A stretch of DNA of 64,000 nt, taken from NCBI GenBank assembly GCA_963674455.1, contig CAVMBE010000036.1, forward strand, positions 186,001 through 250,000, in the 5' to 3' direction. Position 1 is the stretch's first letter, and each line of letters opens with the position of its first letter. This document shows, in pieces, positions 54,915 through 64,000 of this stretch. The DNA comes from Lecanosticta acicola (taxonomy: Eukaryota > Ascomycota > Dothideomycetes > Mycosphaerellales > Mycosphaerellaceae). Position numbers and translations under genes: made by a program. The notes under the pieces were generated by a model. It ran no database searches and was not told where the DNA came from. It was given only the letters and a program-made list of their open reading frames with translations.

Positions 54915-55563
54915 AGTTTCCCGCTGAGTAGGCCGAGCTATACGGTCTGATTATTAGAGTAGTAGTAGGTAGATATTGCGCCAGCAACGGAATGAAAGAA
55001 GGGACCTGAAGTCGGACGGTCCGCAGTGCCGCAATGCCGCAGAGCCAAGTTTTTCTTGGATAGTGTGTTTTGCCTATTTCAGGACGCGCTAAGCCCTAGA
55101 GCCTAACTTTTATAGCAACACGTGACGAAAGGCAACGGAAATAAGTGGAGAAGCCCGGTCCACGGTCACCCCAGCTTCAATGTCACAGTCGCAGCGCATT
55201 TGCGGTGCCTCGTATCCAAAATTGTCCCGTCGGACTGGCAAAAACCCTACTGACTGCAGATTTTCTAGGCGAGATACGAATCATGGCCGTATTCCGTCTG
55301 CTCAGCTCTGACGAATGCGACTGATTCAGCGTGGTTGACATCGCGATGAGGACTGGCACAGCCTCACAAGACCTTCGGAAGATGACGCTATAACAACCAA
55401 CACCTCCCTACAAAGAGCAAGTGCCTTCTCTAGCACTTAAACTCTTGCAGTCGACCATTTAGGAAAGCCTCTCTTGACTACAAGCAAGTTGTACTCCCGT
55501 CTCCCTCTACTTCCCACAACAGTCTACATTCAACAGCCCACATCACCACATCGACAGACCAAA
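54915..55563. other. Intergenic, no gene seen
   Basis: A promoter-side spacer for the small secreted protein; the leader is C/A-rich. Confidence 0.5.
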
Positions 55564-55866
55564 ATGAAGTTCACCATCCTCGCACTCTCCACGCTCGCCC
55601 TCAGCGTTCTCGCCGCACCAATCGACCGGCGCCAATGTTCCATCAGCAAGGACGGCGTGCAAACCTGCAACTCTTCACCCAATTGCTTCCCCGACCAAGA
55701 CGGCAACCAAGTCTGCACATCCAAACGAGAGCCTGCGCCTGAGCCTGCGCCTGAGCCCGAGCTGGAGAAGAGACAATGCTATATCGACGAGGAGGGCGAG
55801 CAACACTGCAGTTCCGAACCGACCTGCTATCGAGACGCAAACGGTCAGGAAGTCTGCGTCTTGTAA
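55564..55866 (+). CDS. Small secreted Cys-rich repeat protein with Kex2-like sites
   Basis: 100 residues. A signal peptide (MKFTILALSTLALSVLAAPI) is followed by two copies of a roughly 32-residue unit: RRQCSISKDGVQTCNSSPNC…QVC and KRQCYIDEEGEQHCSSEPTC…EVC, each with four Cys. A linker (SKREPAPEPAPEPELEKR) separates them. Each unit begins right after a dibasic RR or KR, the cleavage signature of kexin-type proteases. The sequence looks like a precursor cut into two small disulfide peptides. Role unknown; small secreted Cys-rich proteins often act at the host or microbe interface, but nothing here proves it. Confidence 0.72.
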   Translation: MKFTILALSTLALSVLAAPIDRRQCSISKDGVQTCNSSPNCFPDQDGNQVCTSKREPAPEPAPEPELEKRQCYIDEEGEQHCSSEPTCYRDANGQEVCVL

Positions 55867-56170
55867 CGAGACGAGGAACTGGCGCCAAGAAGCAGTGCTA
55901 CATCAACAAGGACGGAAGGGCAAAGTCTGCAATATAATAGACGCGAACGGTTCCGACGACGAGAACGGCAACACTCTGTGTATCGAAGCGTGAAGCTGCT
56001 GCAGAGCTTTCACAACGCCAGTGTTACATCGACTCGGATACTGTTCATCATTGCGACGACACGCCGGACTGCTTCGAGGATGACGACGGGGGCACACAGT
56101 CTGTGTGTGTGGAAAGACTACAGACCAGGAAAGCATCAGACGGAGGAATTCTACACGGAGGACACACGAC
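55867..56170 (+). pseudogene. Out-of-frame third and fourth repeat units behind the Cys-rich gene
   Basis: After the stop at 55866 the same repeat text continues in shifted frames. One is KKQCYINKDG (55888–55917). Another is SKREAAAELSQRQCYIDSD, then VHHCDDTPDCFEDDDGG and VCVE (55982–56114). The fourth unit keeps all four Cys and the dibasic start. At least two frame changes separate these from the intact gene, so the ancestral precursor likely had four units. Confidence 0.6.
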
Positions 56171-56498
56171 ACGAATAAACTTCACGAACATAACGAACTA
56201 CACACTAGAGACGACCAAATGCAGCTGTACATAGATTTAGAAGGGCCATACTACAGGCCCCTCCCAAGCGTGGAACATTAATGCCGATATCCTATACATG
56301 AACTTTTGCAGCTTTCTTCTCGATACAACTCCAAGACATCACATGATTAAAGTCACCCTGCAAGCGACTACATTAGTCTAGGCCGACAGCCTCCAATATC
56401 CTACAAAACCCCTTATCATCCGCTCCTTGTCTCTAAATCTGCGTCTATCTCCTCGACTACCAATCTCCTCGGCCGCTACGCACGTCCTGCCAACTTGC
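56171..56498. other. Convergent 3' region
   Basis: A spacer between the 3' ends of two secreted-protein loci; nothing else was seen. Confidence 0.5.
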
Positions 56499-57770
56499 TC
56501 AGATGGAGTCGTACAAGAAATGTCCACCCTTCCGCTTACAAGCGCTCGCGCTCGCAGCCGGAGTAGAAGTAACACGGTAAGTCCAAGTAAGACTGAACGT
56601 CTTGGTTTCGTACGCGACAGAATAGCTGACCTTGGTAATGGTTCGCGTGGAGCCCGCAATCGTGGTCGTCTTCAAAGCCACATCGCCGCGCAGAGTCTGG
56701 CCAGCCCGAGTCGTAGTAACAGTCTCCGTCGTGGCGCTTTCCCCGGTAACGGTGGATGTCGATGCGGTGACTGTGGTCGTGGTACTATCGACGTCCGAAG
56801 CAGTGACCGTGACAGTCGGCGAGTCTGGCGAACGGCGAGCAAGTTTGTGCATAGGTGCCTGCTGGTTGCCTTGGGTTTGGATGTAGAGGTTGCTTGGGAC
56901 TGGTACGACGGTTGGGTAGATGTGGCATCTTGGATCCGGGAAGTCTGGACGAGCCGGTACGGTGCAGGAGGGTGTGATGGTTGCTGTCAGGCTTTTGACT
57001 TCGCTGGTCCAGCGGGTAAAGCGCTTGGGCTTGACGACTGTGCTAGTCACTGTAACGGCCCTGCCAGTCGCTGTTCTGACATTTGTGCCACCAGGCTGGG
57101 TGACGACATTGCCTCCGACAGTAGAAGTGATGATGTCGGTAGAAATCGCTGTAAGTTGTCAGTGGAAGCACGCGAGATCTCTAGACAAATACAGCTTACA
57201 AGTAATCGTTGCAATCGGGGTACTGGTCTCAGTAAAGGTGACAGTGGACGTGACGGTTGTGGTGTTAGGGACGCCGACTGTTAGATAGAAGTCCCGTTGG
57301 TAAGCGAAGGGGTTTCCATTGCCATTGTTGCCGATGAGGATGAGGGACCAGTTGCCAGAGGACATCTCGTTGTTGGTGATCGGGCAAGTCGTCATTTCTG
57401 GAGTATCGTTCGGTACAGTAGGCACTGACGTGCACTCATATTGGTCCGAAGACTGGTCGTTGACAAGTACAACGGAAGCGGTATCATTGTTGCAGCCCTC
57501 GAACTCCGACACGGCGGTGAAGCTCTCATTCAGTTGAGAGTTGATGAAATAGCTGCCGCCGTCCTGGAAGTCGATACCGAATGTCGAGCAATTGCTGTTC
57601 GGATTCATCTGTCGCCGGTAGCGGCCTTTCGAGGACAGTCCCATCCTGCGCAACGATACTTCCTCCACATGGCTCGCAGCTGGGTTGATGGCAACCTCAT
57701 TGTCTAGGATGGCAGCGCCGGACACGAAGGTAGACGCCGCGACAGCGAGGCACACAAAGCGAGTGAACAT
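56499..57770 (-). CDS. Secreted Thr/Ser-rich fungal protein, function unknown
   Basis: Two exons, 57770–57200 and 57148–56499, with a 51-bp intron (GTAAGC…TTACAG) in phase; 406 residues. A signal peptide (MFTRFVCLAVAASTFVSGAA) leads into a propeptide-like region ending in RYRRQ (possible kexin site near residue 53). A conserved domain follows: CSTFGIDFQDGGSYFINSQL, FTAVSEFEGCNND, MSSGNWSLILIGNNGNGNPF, AYQRDFYLTVG. The second half is Thr/Val-rich (TVTVTASDVDSTTTTVTAST) and likely O-glycosylated. The C-terminus has no clear GPI signal. The family is common in Pezizomycotina cell-wall or extracellular proteins. Confidence 0.8.
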
Positions 57771-58258
57771 GGCTGCCGTGATGGACTAGCGAGATGAAGC
57801 TGAATACCGCAAGGACTAGAGCGAAAGGCGAGAGAATAGCAAAGAGGAAGATCTGGTGGGCGACATGTCGCACTGCGATGACCAGTTGCTGGGATAGGAC
57901 TGTCGTGGTAAGACGCTTTCCCATCACGAAAGTTGGTCTTCAAGGCTTCAGGATCCATCACAAGTCCGAATGCAGTAGTAGGGTAGTGGAGATATTGCTG
58001 TAGGAAAGTGTGAGTACATTGGTACCTTTCTTACTACCGACTGTCTCATTCGTCTGAGGTGATGGATCTTGGCATCCTTTAATAAGCTCGCCATGTTGTT
58101 GAGAGCAGATAGCCGTGCGGAAGCCACACGATCGTATGCAAGTATGGTCCATGGAGAAGATGGCATGTTGGTGGTAAGGTCGAAGATAAAGAAAGCGAAA
58201 GCGAATGGAAAGGTGTGATGTTGGTTCAGTGCAGGGGCGGTGGGTGGTGCTTCGGGAA
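57771..58258. other. Spacer between secreted-protein gene and transposon
   Basis: Normal composition up to the transposon end; no gene seen. Confidence 0.5.
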
Positions 58259-58301
58259 CGGCGGTGGCCTGAGCTTACAAATCCGCAAAATGGTTTTGCC
58301 G
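58259..58301 (+). repeat. Left terminal inverted repeat (43 bp)
   Basis: It begins CGGCGGTGGCCTGAGC and ends AATGGTTTTGCCG, the exact reverse complement of 63629–63671. Confidence 0.95.
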
Positions 58302-58979
58302 GTTTTGGCACCGTACCACCACACTCTCACACACCGTAATCACAGTGGTTAGGCACTGATGTACTCGCTATCGACTCGCAATCTATCTATTAGGTCCTTT
58401 ATTGTCTACTTTGTCGTTATGCCGCCTTAGGCCCTCGATTTATAGCCCTATCGGCTCTAGATTAAGCTTTAGATTTATACTAGATATACCTACTAGCGAG
58501 TCGTATAGAGCCTATATAATACTAAGGGCATTCGCTACGGTATTAGAACTCTATAGACACACTTATCGCGATAGGGAGTGACTACTCGCCCTCGAATTAA
58601 CTATAGTAGTAACGTAGTACTAATTAAGCGGATTACCGAGCTATTCTAGCTATATACTATTAGCGACAAGAAGAGCTATACTATACTACGGCTTAATAGC
58701 TATAATATCTCTTTAAGGTAGTATTAAGAGCTCCGCCGTACTTACGGCCTTAAGCGTCGACTAGAACACGAGGAATTAGAAGTAGCTACTACCTACGTCG
58801 ATAAGGTGCTTCGAGTAGTACTAATTAATAGGCAAACCTAAGACTTTAGCTATCGTAAGCTCGTACGAGAGTTAAGAACCTACTAGTATATTATAGGTAG
58901 GTAGGGAATCGACTCGTAGCCGACTCGTAGCCCTCTTCTTACTATACTAATGCCTACTAGGGACCGTATCTACCGGATT

Positions 58980-59650
58980 TCACGGCAAATTAACGCTCTA
59001 CTATATAAGCTTCGCGAACTACGTAATCGCTATCCGAATAGGCTACGGTACGTACGACTAAAAGCTAATAGGCCTAACTACGTCTAGTTAATTAATGCCT
59101 TCTACAAAATCGAGCAATTCGGCATTTAGATTTACGCCTATATTAACGTCTACTTACGCCGGATTATCTAGTTCTACGTTAGCCTAATAGTAAAGACAAA
59201 GTACTTAGTGTTTTCGTAGTACTATACTATAATTAACTATATCTAGCGAGTCCCTTAGCGAGTCCGCTCTAATTAAGGTGTCGAGACACCTATACTAGTA
59301 GACGCCTATCTACGGCTTCGAGAGCTTATCGAGGGCCGTAATATCGACTTTGTTAAGGCCTTCTTATATACTACGAGTAAAGGCAATTAGACTATTAAGT
59401 ACTAGTAGGGCGAGATAGCTAAATTAGCTATAAATCGCTAGAGAGACCTATTTAACTAGTATATTAACCTACACCTTTTCGAGGCCGCTAAGCTATCTAA
59501 TCGACTCGCCTTCCTCGTAATCTATACTCTAATTATACGCTATATAGTTAGTTACTTTGTCTTAGAGTAGAATCGGCACCCGGTACGAGTACAAAACCTT
59601 AAGAGCTATATTAGTAGTATACCGGATTTGCTCTACGAGTATCTAGAGCT
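58980..59650 (+). pseudogene. DDE integrase-core transposase, RIP-destroyed
   Basis: One continuous frame without indels reads through RIP-type stops. It includes LYKLRELRNRYPNRL, the block N-Y-V-stop-L-I-N…KIEQFGI at 59076–59120, RRIIWFYV-like text at 59157–59180, RSN-stop-GVETPIL at 59265–59291 and TTSKGN-stop-TIKY at 59370–59402. These are the landmarks of the integrase-core family seen in animal and fungal transposons (WxIDGYDKL-type, SDxGxET, TSxxNQRIE). The catalytic codons are AAT at 59094, AAT at 59271 and AAG at 59397, where D, D and E are expected. Spacing (59 and 42 codons) suits a DDE fold. The full frame probably begins near 58.47 kb and ends near 59.8 kb. Confidence 0.7.
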
Positions 59651-60199
59651 CGAGGACACTACCTAGCGTAGGCATCTAATTAACCCTAAGAGTCTAGCGA
59701 GTACTACTCTTAAGTAGTAGATAAACCGGATAGACGGCTATAGTAAGCTCCGCGGGTAATTAAAGAGCTTTCTATATTAGTACTAGGTAAGTAGCTCGAA
59801 ATTGGACCGTACTCGTAGCCAATTTAGCTGTACTCGTAGTCACTCGCAGCTCTAGCTACCCGCCTATAGAGTTACCCCTCTCTTACTCCTACGCTAACTA
59901 CGCCTCGCTATATATAGACCTTAGCTTATACCTGCCTCCGACAACTCTATAATAGGTAAACGAACAGCTCGTACTCGCTAGCTACCCGTTAACCTTTAAA
60001 GGTAGCGAACCCGGATTCGGTAATAGGCCTAAGAAGCTTTATATACACGCTTATTAGTACCTCCGAGGAGTAGCTAAGTAGTACCTAGATACTAGTAGAC
60101 GACTCGCTAAGTATATCGCGCCGACTCGCTTAAATAGCCTCGAGCCGTCTAATCGTACGAGAACCGTCTTTACTACTACTAGGGAGCCTCTATAAAGCT

Positions 60200-61560
60200 T
60201 CGTATATACTCGTAGTAGACTCGTAACGTTACATTCCTTAATACTACGTCTTATCTTTCTATATACGTCTATTATAGCTTCTTCTACTAACTTCTAGGAA
60301 GACTTCTATATATCTAATAAGGTAGATTATACTCTTAATTATACTAAAGAGTATAGCGATAAGCCCCGCTATAGTAAATGCGGCCTTAGGAACCCGTTCT
60401 TTACTATAGTAGACACTAATATAGCGAGTCGCCGCGAGTCGACTGTAGGCCCTTCCTTAATACTAGTACCGGATCCGATCGATTCCCCTACTCTACGGCG
60501 GAAGGAGCCCGCGTCTATAAAGGGCTATAGTAGCTTTACTAGACTCGCTAAAAGCTTATTTAGCCGTACTAATGCCGTTTTAGCCGCTAATAAGAAGTAG
60601 TATATCCGCCCGCTTAGTAATATAGGTATTAATCCGTTATCCGGAGAGGTATAAGGTCCTCGTACTAGTAAAGCGAGTCTATATAGGAGCACGCTAATCG
60701 CTACGAATCGACTTAAGGCGGGTAGTAGTAGTAGTACCGAGCTACGAGACGACTCGTAGGCCGACTCGTAGTCGTAGAACAAGGGTAGTAGACCGAAGAA
60801 AGTACTAAAGGGCCCTAAGCTTTACGTTATAGTGTATATAAGCAAAGTAGTAGTTAATGTAGTTAAGAAGGAAGGCTAGTAGAGGTGGACGGTTAGAGAT
60901 AATCTAGAGCTAGTCGATTACTAGTCTATCGTAGGCTACTAGAGCGACTTTAAGGCCCTACTACTCGACTCGCCGCGTACTCGCAACTAGCTTTACTACT
61001 AGGCTTTATACGCTAGCTATATTAAGGTTAAGAAGGTTACCGGCCTATAGTACTACAAACGTCCGTTTATATATACCCGGTACGACAAAGAGTAGAAGCT
61101 CTTAATTATACTAAGCTCGAACAGTAGAGACAAAGACGACCTTAACGAGTAATTACTACTATTTAAGCGTAGGTACTAGGCAAATCCTACGCGAAAGGAG
61201 GTAGATATTAGGGTCGCTGTCCTTGTAGCTAAAGATAAGCGGTAGAATAGGCTTCCGAAGGACTACGGCGAGTCTAGCGAGTCTACCGACGACAGCTCCT
61301 CTTTAGATCCGGATCTAATAAAGAGCCTTAATAGGCGCTATCGTAGTAGGCGTCTAGGTTAGAGGCCTAGTACTAAAGCTAAAAGAAAGATAGCTAAGGA
61401 GGTAGTAGCGAGTGTAGTAGCGAGTATAGTAGCGAGTACTAGCGAATCTAAAGTAGTGCCTTCTACTAGCCCTAATAAACTAGCTAAATTCCGCTAGCCT
61501 ACGAGTCCCTCTACGAGTGCCTAATCTACCGAGAAAGAGGCCTCTACTAGTCCGCTAGTT
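60200..61560 (+). pseudogene. Possible second RIP-destroyed reading frame of the transposon
   Basis: The plus strand can be read with only RIP-type stops over long distances, with a charged, Ser/Lys/Arg-rich character. There is a more structured segment near 60815–61080 with text like KLYVIVYISKVVVNVVKKEG. No domain is recognised, and it may be a second transposon protein. Confidence 0.35.
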
Positions 61561-62174
61561 AGTTACAAACGTTAAGCGAGTCGCGAATTACCCTATCGAT
61601 CTACTCCTTCGTCTATATCCGGTACCTAGGGATTAAGCGCCTATAACCCTATCGATATTATTAACCTTACTAATAATAACGACGACGACGAGCCTACGTA
61701 CGTACGAGTGCCTAAAAGCAAGCTAGTAGTAAAGTAGGAGGCACGTATAGTAATAAAGAAGGAGCCTATAGATTTAAGTACTATTAAAGAAGGAATAGAG
61801 ATTACTCCTACGGATTTAGTAGAGCGAGTCGCTAGCGAGTCGCCGGTAGCGACGGAGATTTAGGGCGATAGGTAGGTTACTAGCTTACCTAAGGATACTA
61901 AGGCTACGAGTGTACTAGCGGAGCCTACGAGTACGCCCCCGAGCGGACTAGCGAGTACTACGAGTGTACTAGCGGAGGCAATAAGGAATAAGAAGCTAAG
62001 GAAGGAGTATATAAGGATTCCGGAGTTTTAAAGGGTTATAAGGGCGTTAAAGAAGCTATAGCGAGTCGGTAGCGAGTTAGTAGCGAGGCTTTAAAAGGAT
62101 AGAAGGGCGTATAGGGTTAATAGTATAAATATAATAACGATTAAAGGCTTAGAGATCTCTAATATTAACATTCT

Positions 62175-62400
62175 CCCGACTCGTAGGCTAAAATTAGGTA
62201 GACTCGCGGGCGATTTAGGGATTCTACGATCTCTAAGATTCGTAGTATTATAATTTGCCCGACTCGTAGGCCTAAAATTGCTAGATTCGTAGGCGATTTA
62301 ATCGCTCTAAGATTCTATATATCCTAAGCTACCCGACTCGTACGGAATCGTAGGCTAAAATTAGCTATACTCGCTATAACTCGTAGGCTAGAATTAATCT
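62175..62400. repeat. Spaced degenerate repeat CCCGACTCGTAGGC…AAAATT
   Basis: Three clear copies start near 62175, 62258 and 62332, and a weaker one near 62382, at about 75–83-base spacing inside the transposon. Confidence 0.6.
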
Positions 62401-62449
62401 ATACTATCTACTAAGTATATTTGCCCTTATATTTAGCTACGAACTACTC

Positions 62450-63180
62450 GCTACCCGGTAGCTACGTAATAAAGTCTATTATATAGTAGAGCTTAGCCTC
62501 TAGATTATTAATACGCTTATAGGCAAACCCTAAACCCTCCTTAAGCCTAGTAATCTTAGTTTAAAGACTCGTAGGCTTCTACGAGTCGCCTATCTCAGCC
62601 CTAGAGTTACCTATAGTAGCCCTAGAATTACCTATAGTAGCCTACGAGTCCGGCTTAGGCTTTAGCGAGTTATCCTACTTATCCTTCTACTTCTCGTACT
62701 TCTTCTAGAGCTTACTATTATAACCTAGGCGACCGTAGCGCTTATAGAACGCGTATTAAGTATATTCCTTACCTTTATAGATAATATAATCTAGACCTCT
62801 CGTAGCGTACTACTTATAGCCGCTAGGCTTAGAAGATAGTATACCTACGAGTCGATTAGATTTTAGTAGCGAGTCTATATAAATTAGAAAAAGCATACCT
62901 AGATCCGTCTCTATTATCTCGCTAGCGTAAGTAAACCGCCGTAGGCTATTAGCCGCGGACTTACGAACCTACTTATTACTAGATTTAAGATTGTTTAAAT
63001 AGCGCTACTAATCCTTATCGGAGATATACTAGAATGTAGTCTTATCCTACGTCTCTAGTTTACGGTAGGACTCGCTAGACTCGCTAATTAGCTTTTGCCT
63101 ATTCTTTAGGCTTCGGATAGCTTACCTTAGGGCCGATATAGTTACTACTAGGGCGCTCTCGGGCGTAGACTAAGGCGGAG
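62450..63180 (-). pseudogene. Possible minus-strand RIP-destroyed frame with a zinc-knuckle-like motif
   Basis: Reading the minus strand near 62715–62760 gives Y-K-R-Y-G-R-L-G-Y-N-S-K-L. Converting RIP-type Tyr codons back suggests C-x2-C-x4-H, the first three ligands of a CCHC knuckle. The expected last Cys is a TAG instead. A coiled-coil-like Lys/Glu-rich stretch follows. This could be a gag-like or accessory protein, or chance. Confidence 0.3.
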
Positions 63181-63451
63181 GCGAAGGAGTAGGTTAATAA
63201 TTAGGCTAGTATCGGTCGTAGAGTCGTCTATAGATAAATGTAAGAGTCTCCTAGTCGATTAATACTATAAATTGTCGATTTACGAGTCTACGAGTACGAT
63301 CTAGGTAGGAAAAGAGGTCTAGGTTCGCTAGATAAGAATGCCTTCTTATAAAATAGCCTACTTATTGTTAGTAGCTGCCTTATTGTTCGATATTGTGGAC
63401 TCGCACTTACAATAGTATAAGCGCGACAATAGCTTTTAATTAATATAAAGC

Positions 63452-63539
63452 CGCGTACCGCTATTAACGGGTTCAATATAAAGCCAAAAGCTGCGCCTAA
63501 CTTTATATTAACCGTTTACGTCGATAATAGCGGTACGCG
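63452..63539. repeat. Interrupted inverted repeat near the right end
   Basis: CGCGTACCGCTATTA (63452–63466) pairs with 63525–63539, and AATATAAAG (63475–63483) with 63501–63509, so a long hairpin is possible. Confidence 0.8.
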
Positions 63540-63591
63540 ACACTCGTAGAGCCTTATTGTCGCCGTCGTAAGTTGTTATTGTAGTAGTAGA

Positions 63592-63607
63592 GTGAGTCGC
63601 GACTCAC
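63592..63607. repeat. 16-bp perfect palindrome
   Basis: GTGAGTCGCGACTCAC, 22 bp inside the right terminal repeat; a candidate transposase-binding site. Confidence 0.8.
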
Positions 63608-63628
63608 AGCGAGTGCCGCTTCGGCAGT

Positions 63629-63671
63629 CGGCAAAACCATTTTGCGGATTTGTAAGCTCAGGCCACCGCCG
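63629..63671 (-). repeat. Right terminal inverted repeat (43 bp)
   Basis: The exact reverse complement of 58259–58301. Confidence 0.95.
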
Positions 63672-64000
63672 AACGGCCCGCACCGGCCAAGGTGACGGAC
63701 TGGCAAGCCCCTGGCTCTCAGGTGCTGACTAACGTAGGCTACTGCTGCCGATTCGTGCTTCCTGGATCTCAACAACCGACACCACACGGACGCAGGGACG
63801 GAGCCCCTACTGCTTGGGTATCTGGATATCTGGAACGATGCTTATGTAGCACGACAAACGAAAGAATATGCCTGTAAAAAATGAAAACCCCACCAGAGGA
63901 TGCTGGGTAAACGGCTTCTTTCGACACCGCCATCGAACCCTTGCATTGCCGAATCCCATGGCACGTCGGACGAGGACTTGCGATGCAGTTTTGTGGACCG
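63672..64000. other. Right flank of the transposon, no gene seen
   Basis: Normal base composition resumes at once outside the terminal repeat. No coding frame is supported. Confidence 0.5.

Larger units (their letters stand above)
58259..63671. mobile_element. RIP-inactivated DNA transposon with 43-bp terminal inverted repeats
   Basis: Perfect 43-bp inverted repeats bound 5413 bp. Both ends keep normal composition for roughly 100 bases. The interior is depleted of CpA and TpG and full of TpA, with CpG retained, which is the RIP pattern. For example, 60061–60120 has no CpA or TpG, eleven TpA and five CpG. All frames are peppered with TAG/TAA. A DDE-integrase frame is still readable near the left end. 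Candidate target duplication: AA directly outside each repeat, or GAACGG (58256–58261 and 63671–63676) overlapping the ends. The superfamily cannot be fixed from the ends alone. Confidence 0.85.

Noticed and set aside
58259..63671. Low-complexity TAG/CGAGT text considered as centromeric or satellite DNA
   Set aside because: Perfect terminal inverted repeats and a readable integrase frame identify it as a mutated transposon.

Overview
The window is nuclear DNA of a filamentous ascomycete. Genes carry short spliceosomal introns (about 45–100 bp, GT…AG with CTGAC/CTAAC branch sites). The protein set is typically fungal: class II hydrophobin, Ras with a CAAX box, a Clr2 silencing factor, a rhodopsin-domain membrane protein, P450 and an AsaB/CmcJ-type oxygenase. 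Large intergenic spaces are rich in microsatellites. One block is strongly depleted of CpA/TpG and enriched in TpA, the footprint of repeat-induced point mutation (RIP). A Dothideomycete is my best guess, but that is inference.

Layout. 0–3.3 kb: LRR scaffold (Nud1/Cdc11 type, cut by the window edge) and a frame-broken isochorismatase-like gene. 3.3–14.2 kb: two genes of uncharacterised fungal families separated by long microsatellite-rich spacers. 15.7–18.35 kb: the most unusual non-protein region, with intron-like segments and a cluster of five tRNA-like cloverleaves plus one decayed copy, each with an insert of 66–75 nt in the anticodon loop. 19.6–23.8 kb: a divergent pair of membrane-protein genes (APC permease, rhodopsin-domain protein), each with one in-frame TAG. 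23.9–27.5 kb: MoCF-domain protein, glia maturation factor (ADF/cofilin family) and Ras. 29.7–31.0 kb: a partly RIP-mutated relic. 32.8–37.0 kb: hydrophobin, SDR, an uncharacterised nuclear protein and a DUF866 zinc protein. 37.7–39.3 kb: two broken genes.

40.2–49.5 kb holds a small CxxC protein, a Gln-rich protein, and a divergent pair made of a Clr2-like silencing factor and a SNF2 ATPase with a C-terminal PHD finger. That pair may form a heterochromatin module. 50.8–57.8 kb holds an NmrA-like reductase, a P450, a small secreted Cys-rich repeat protein with out-of-frame extra repeats behind it, and a secreted Thr/Ser-rich protein.

58.26–63.67 kb is a 5.4-kb transposon bounded by perfect 43-bp terminal inverted repeats. 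Its interior is saturated with RIP-type changes. A DDE-integrase reading frame is still readable at 58.98–59.6 kb, with all three catalytic acidic codons converted (D, D, E to N, N, K) by TpG-to-TpA changes.

Exon coordinates were worked out by hand from splice signals and frame continuity. No database search or folding program was run.
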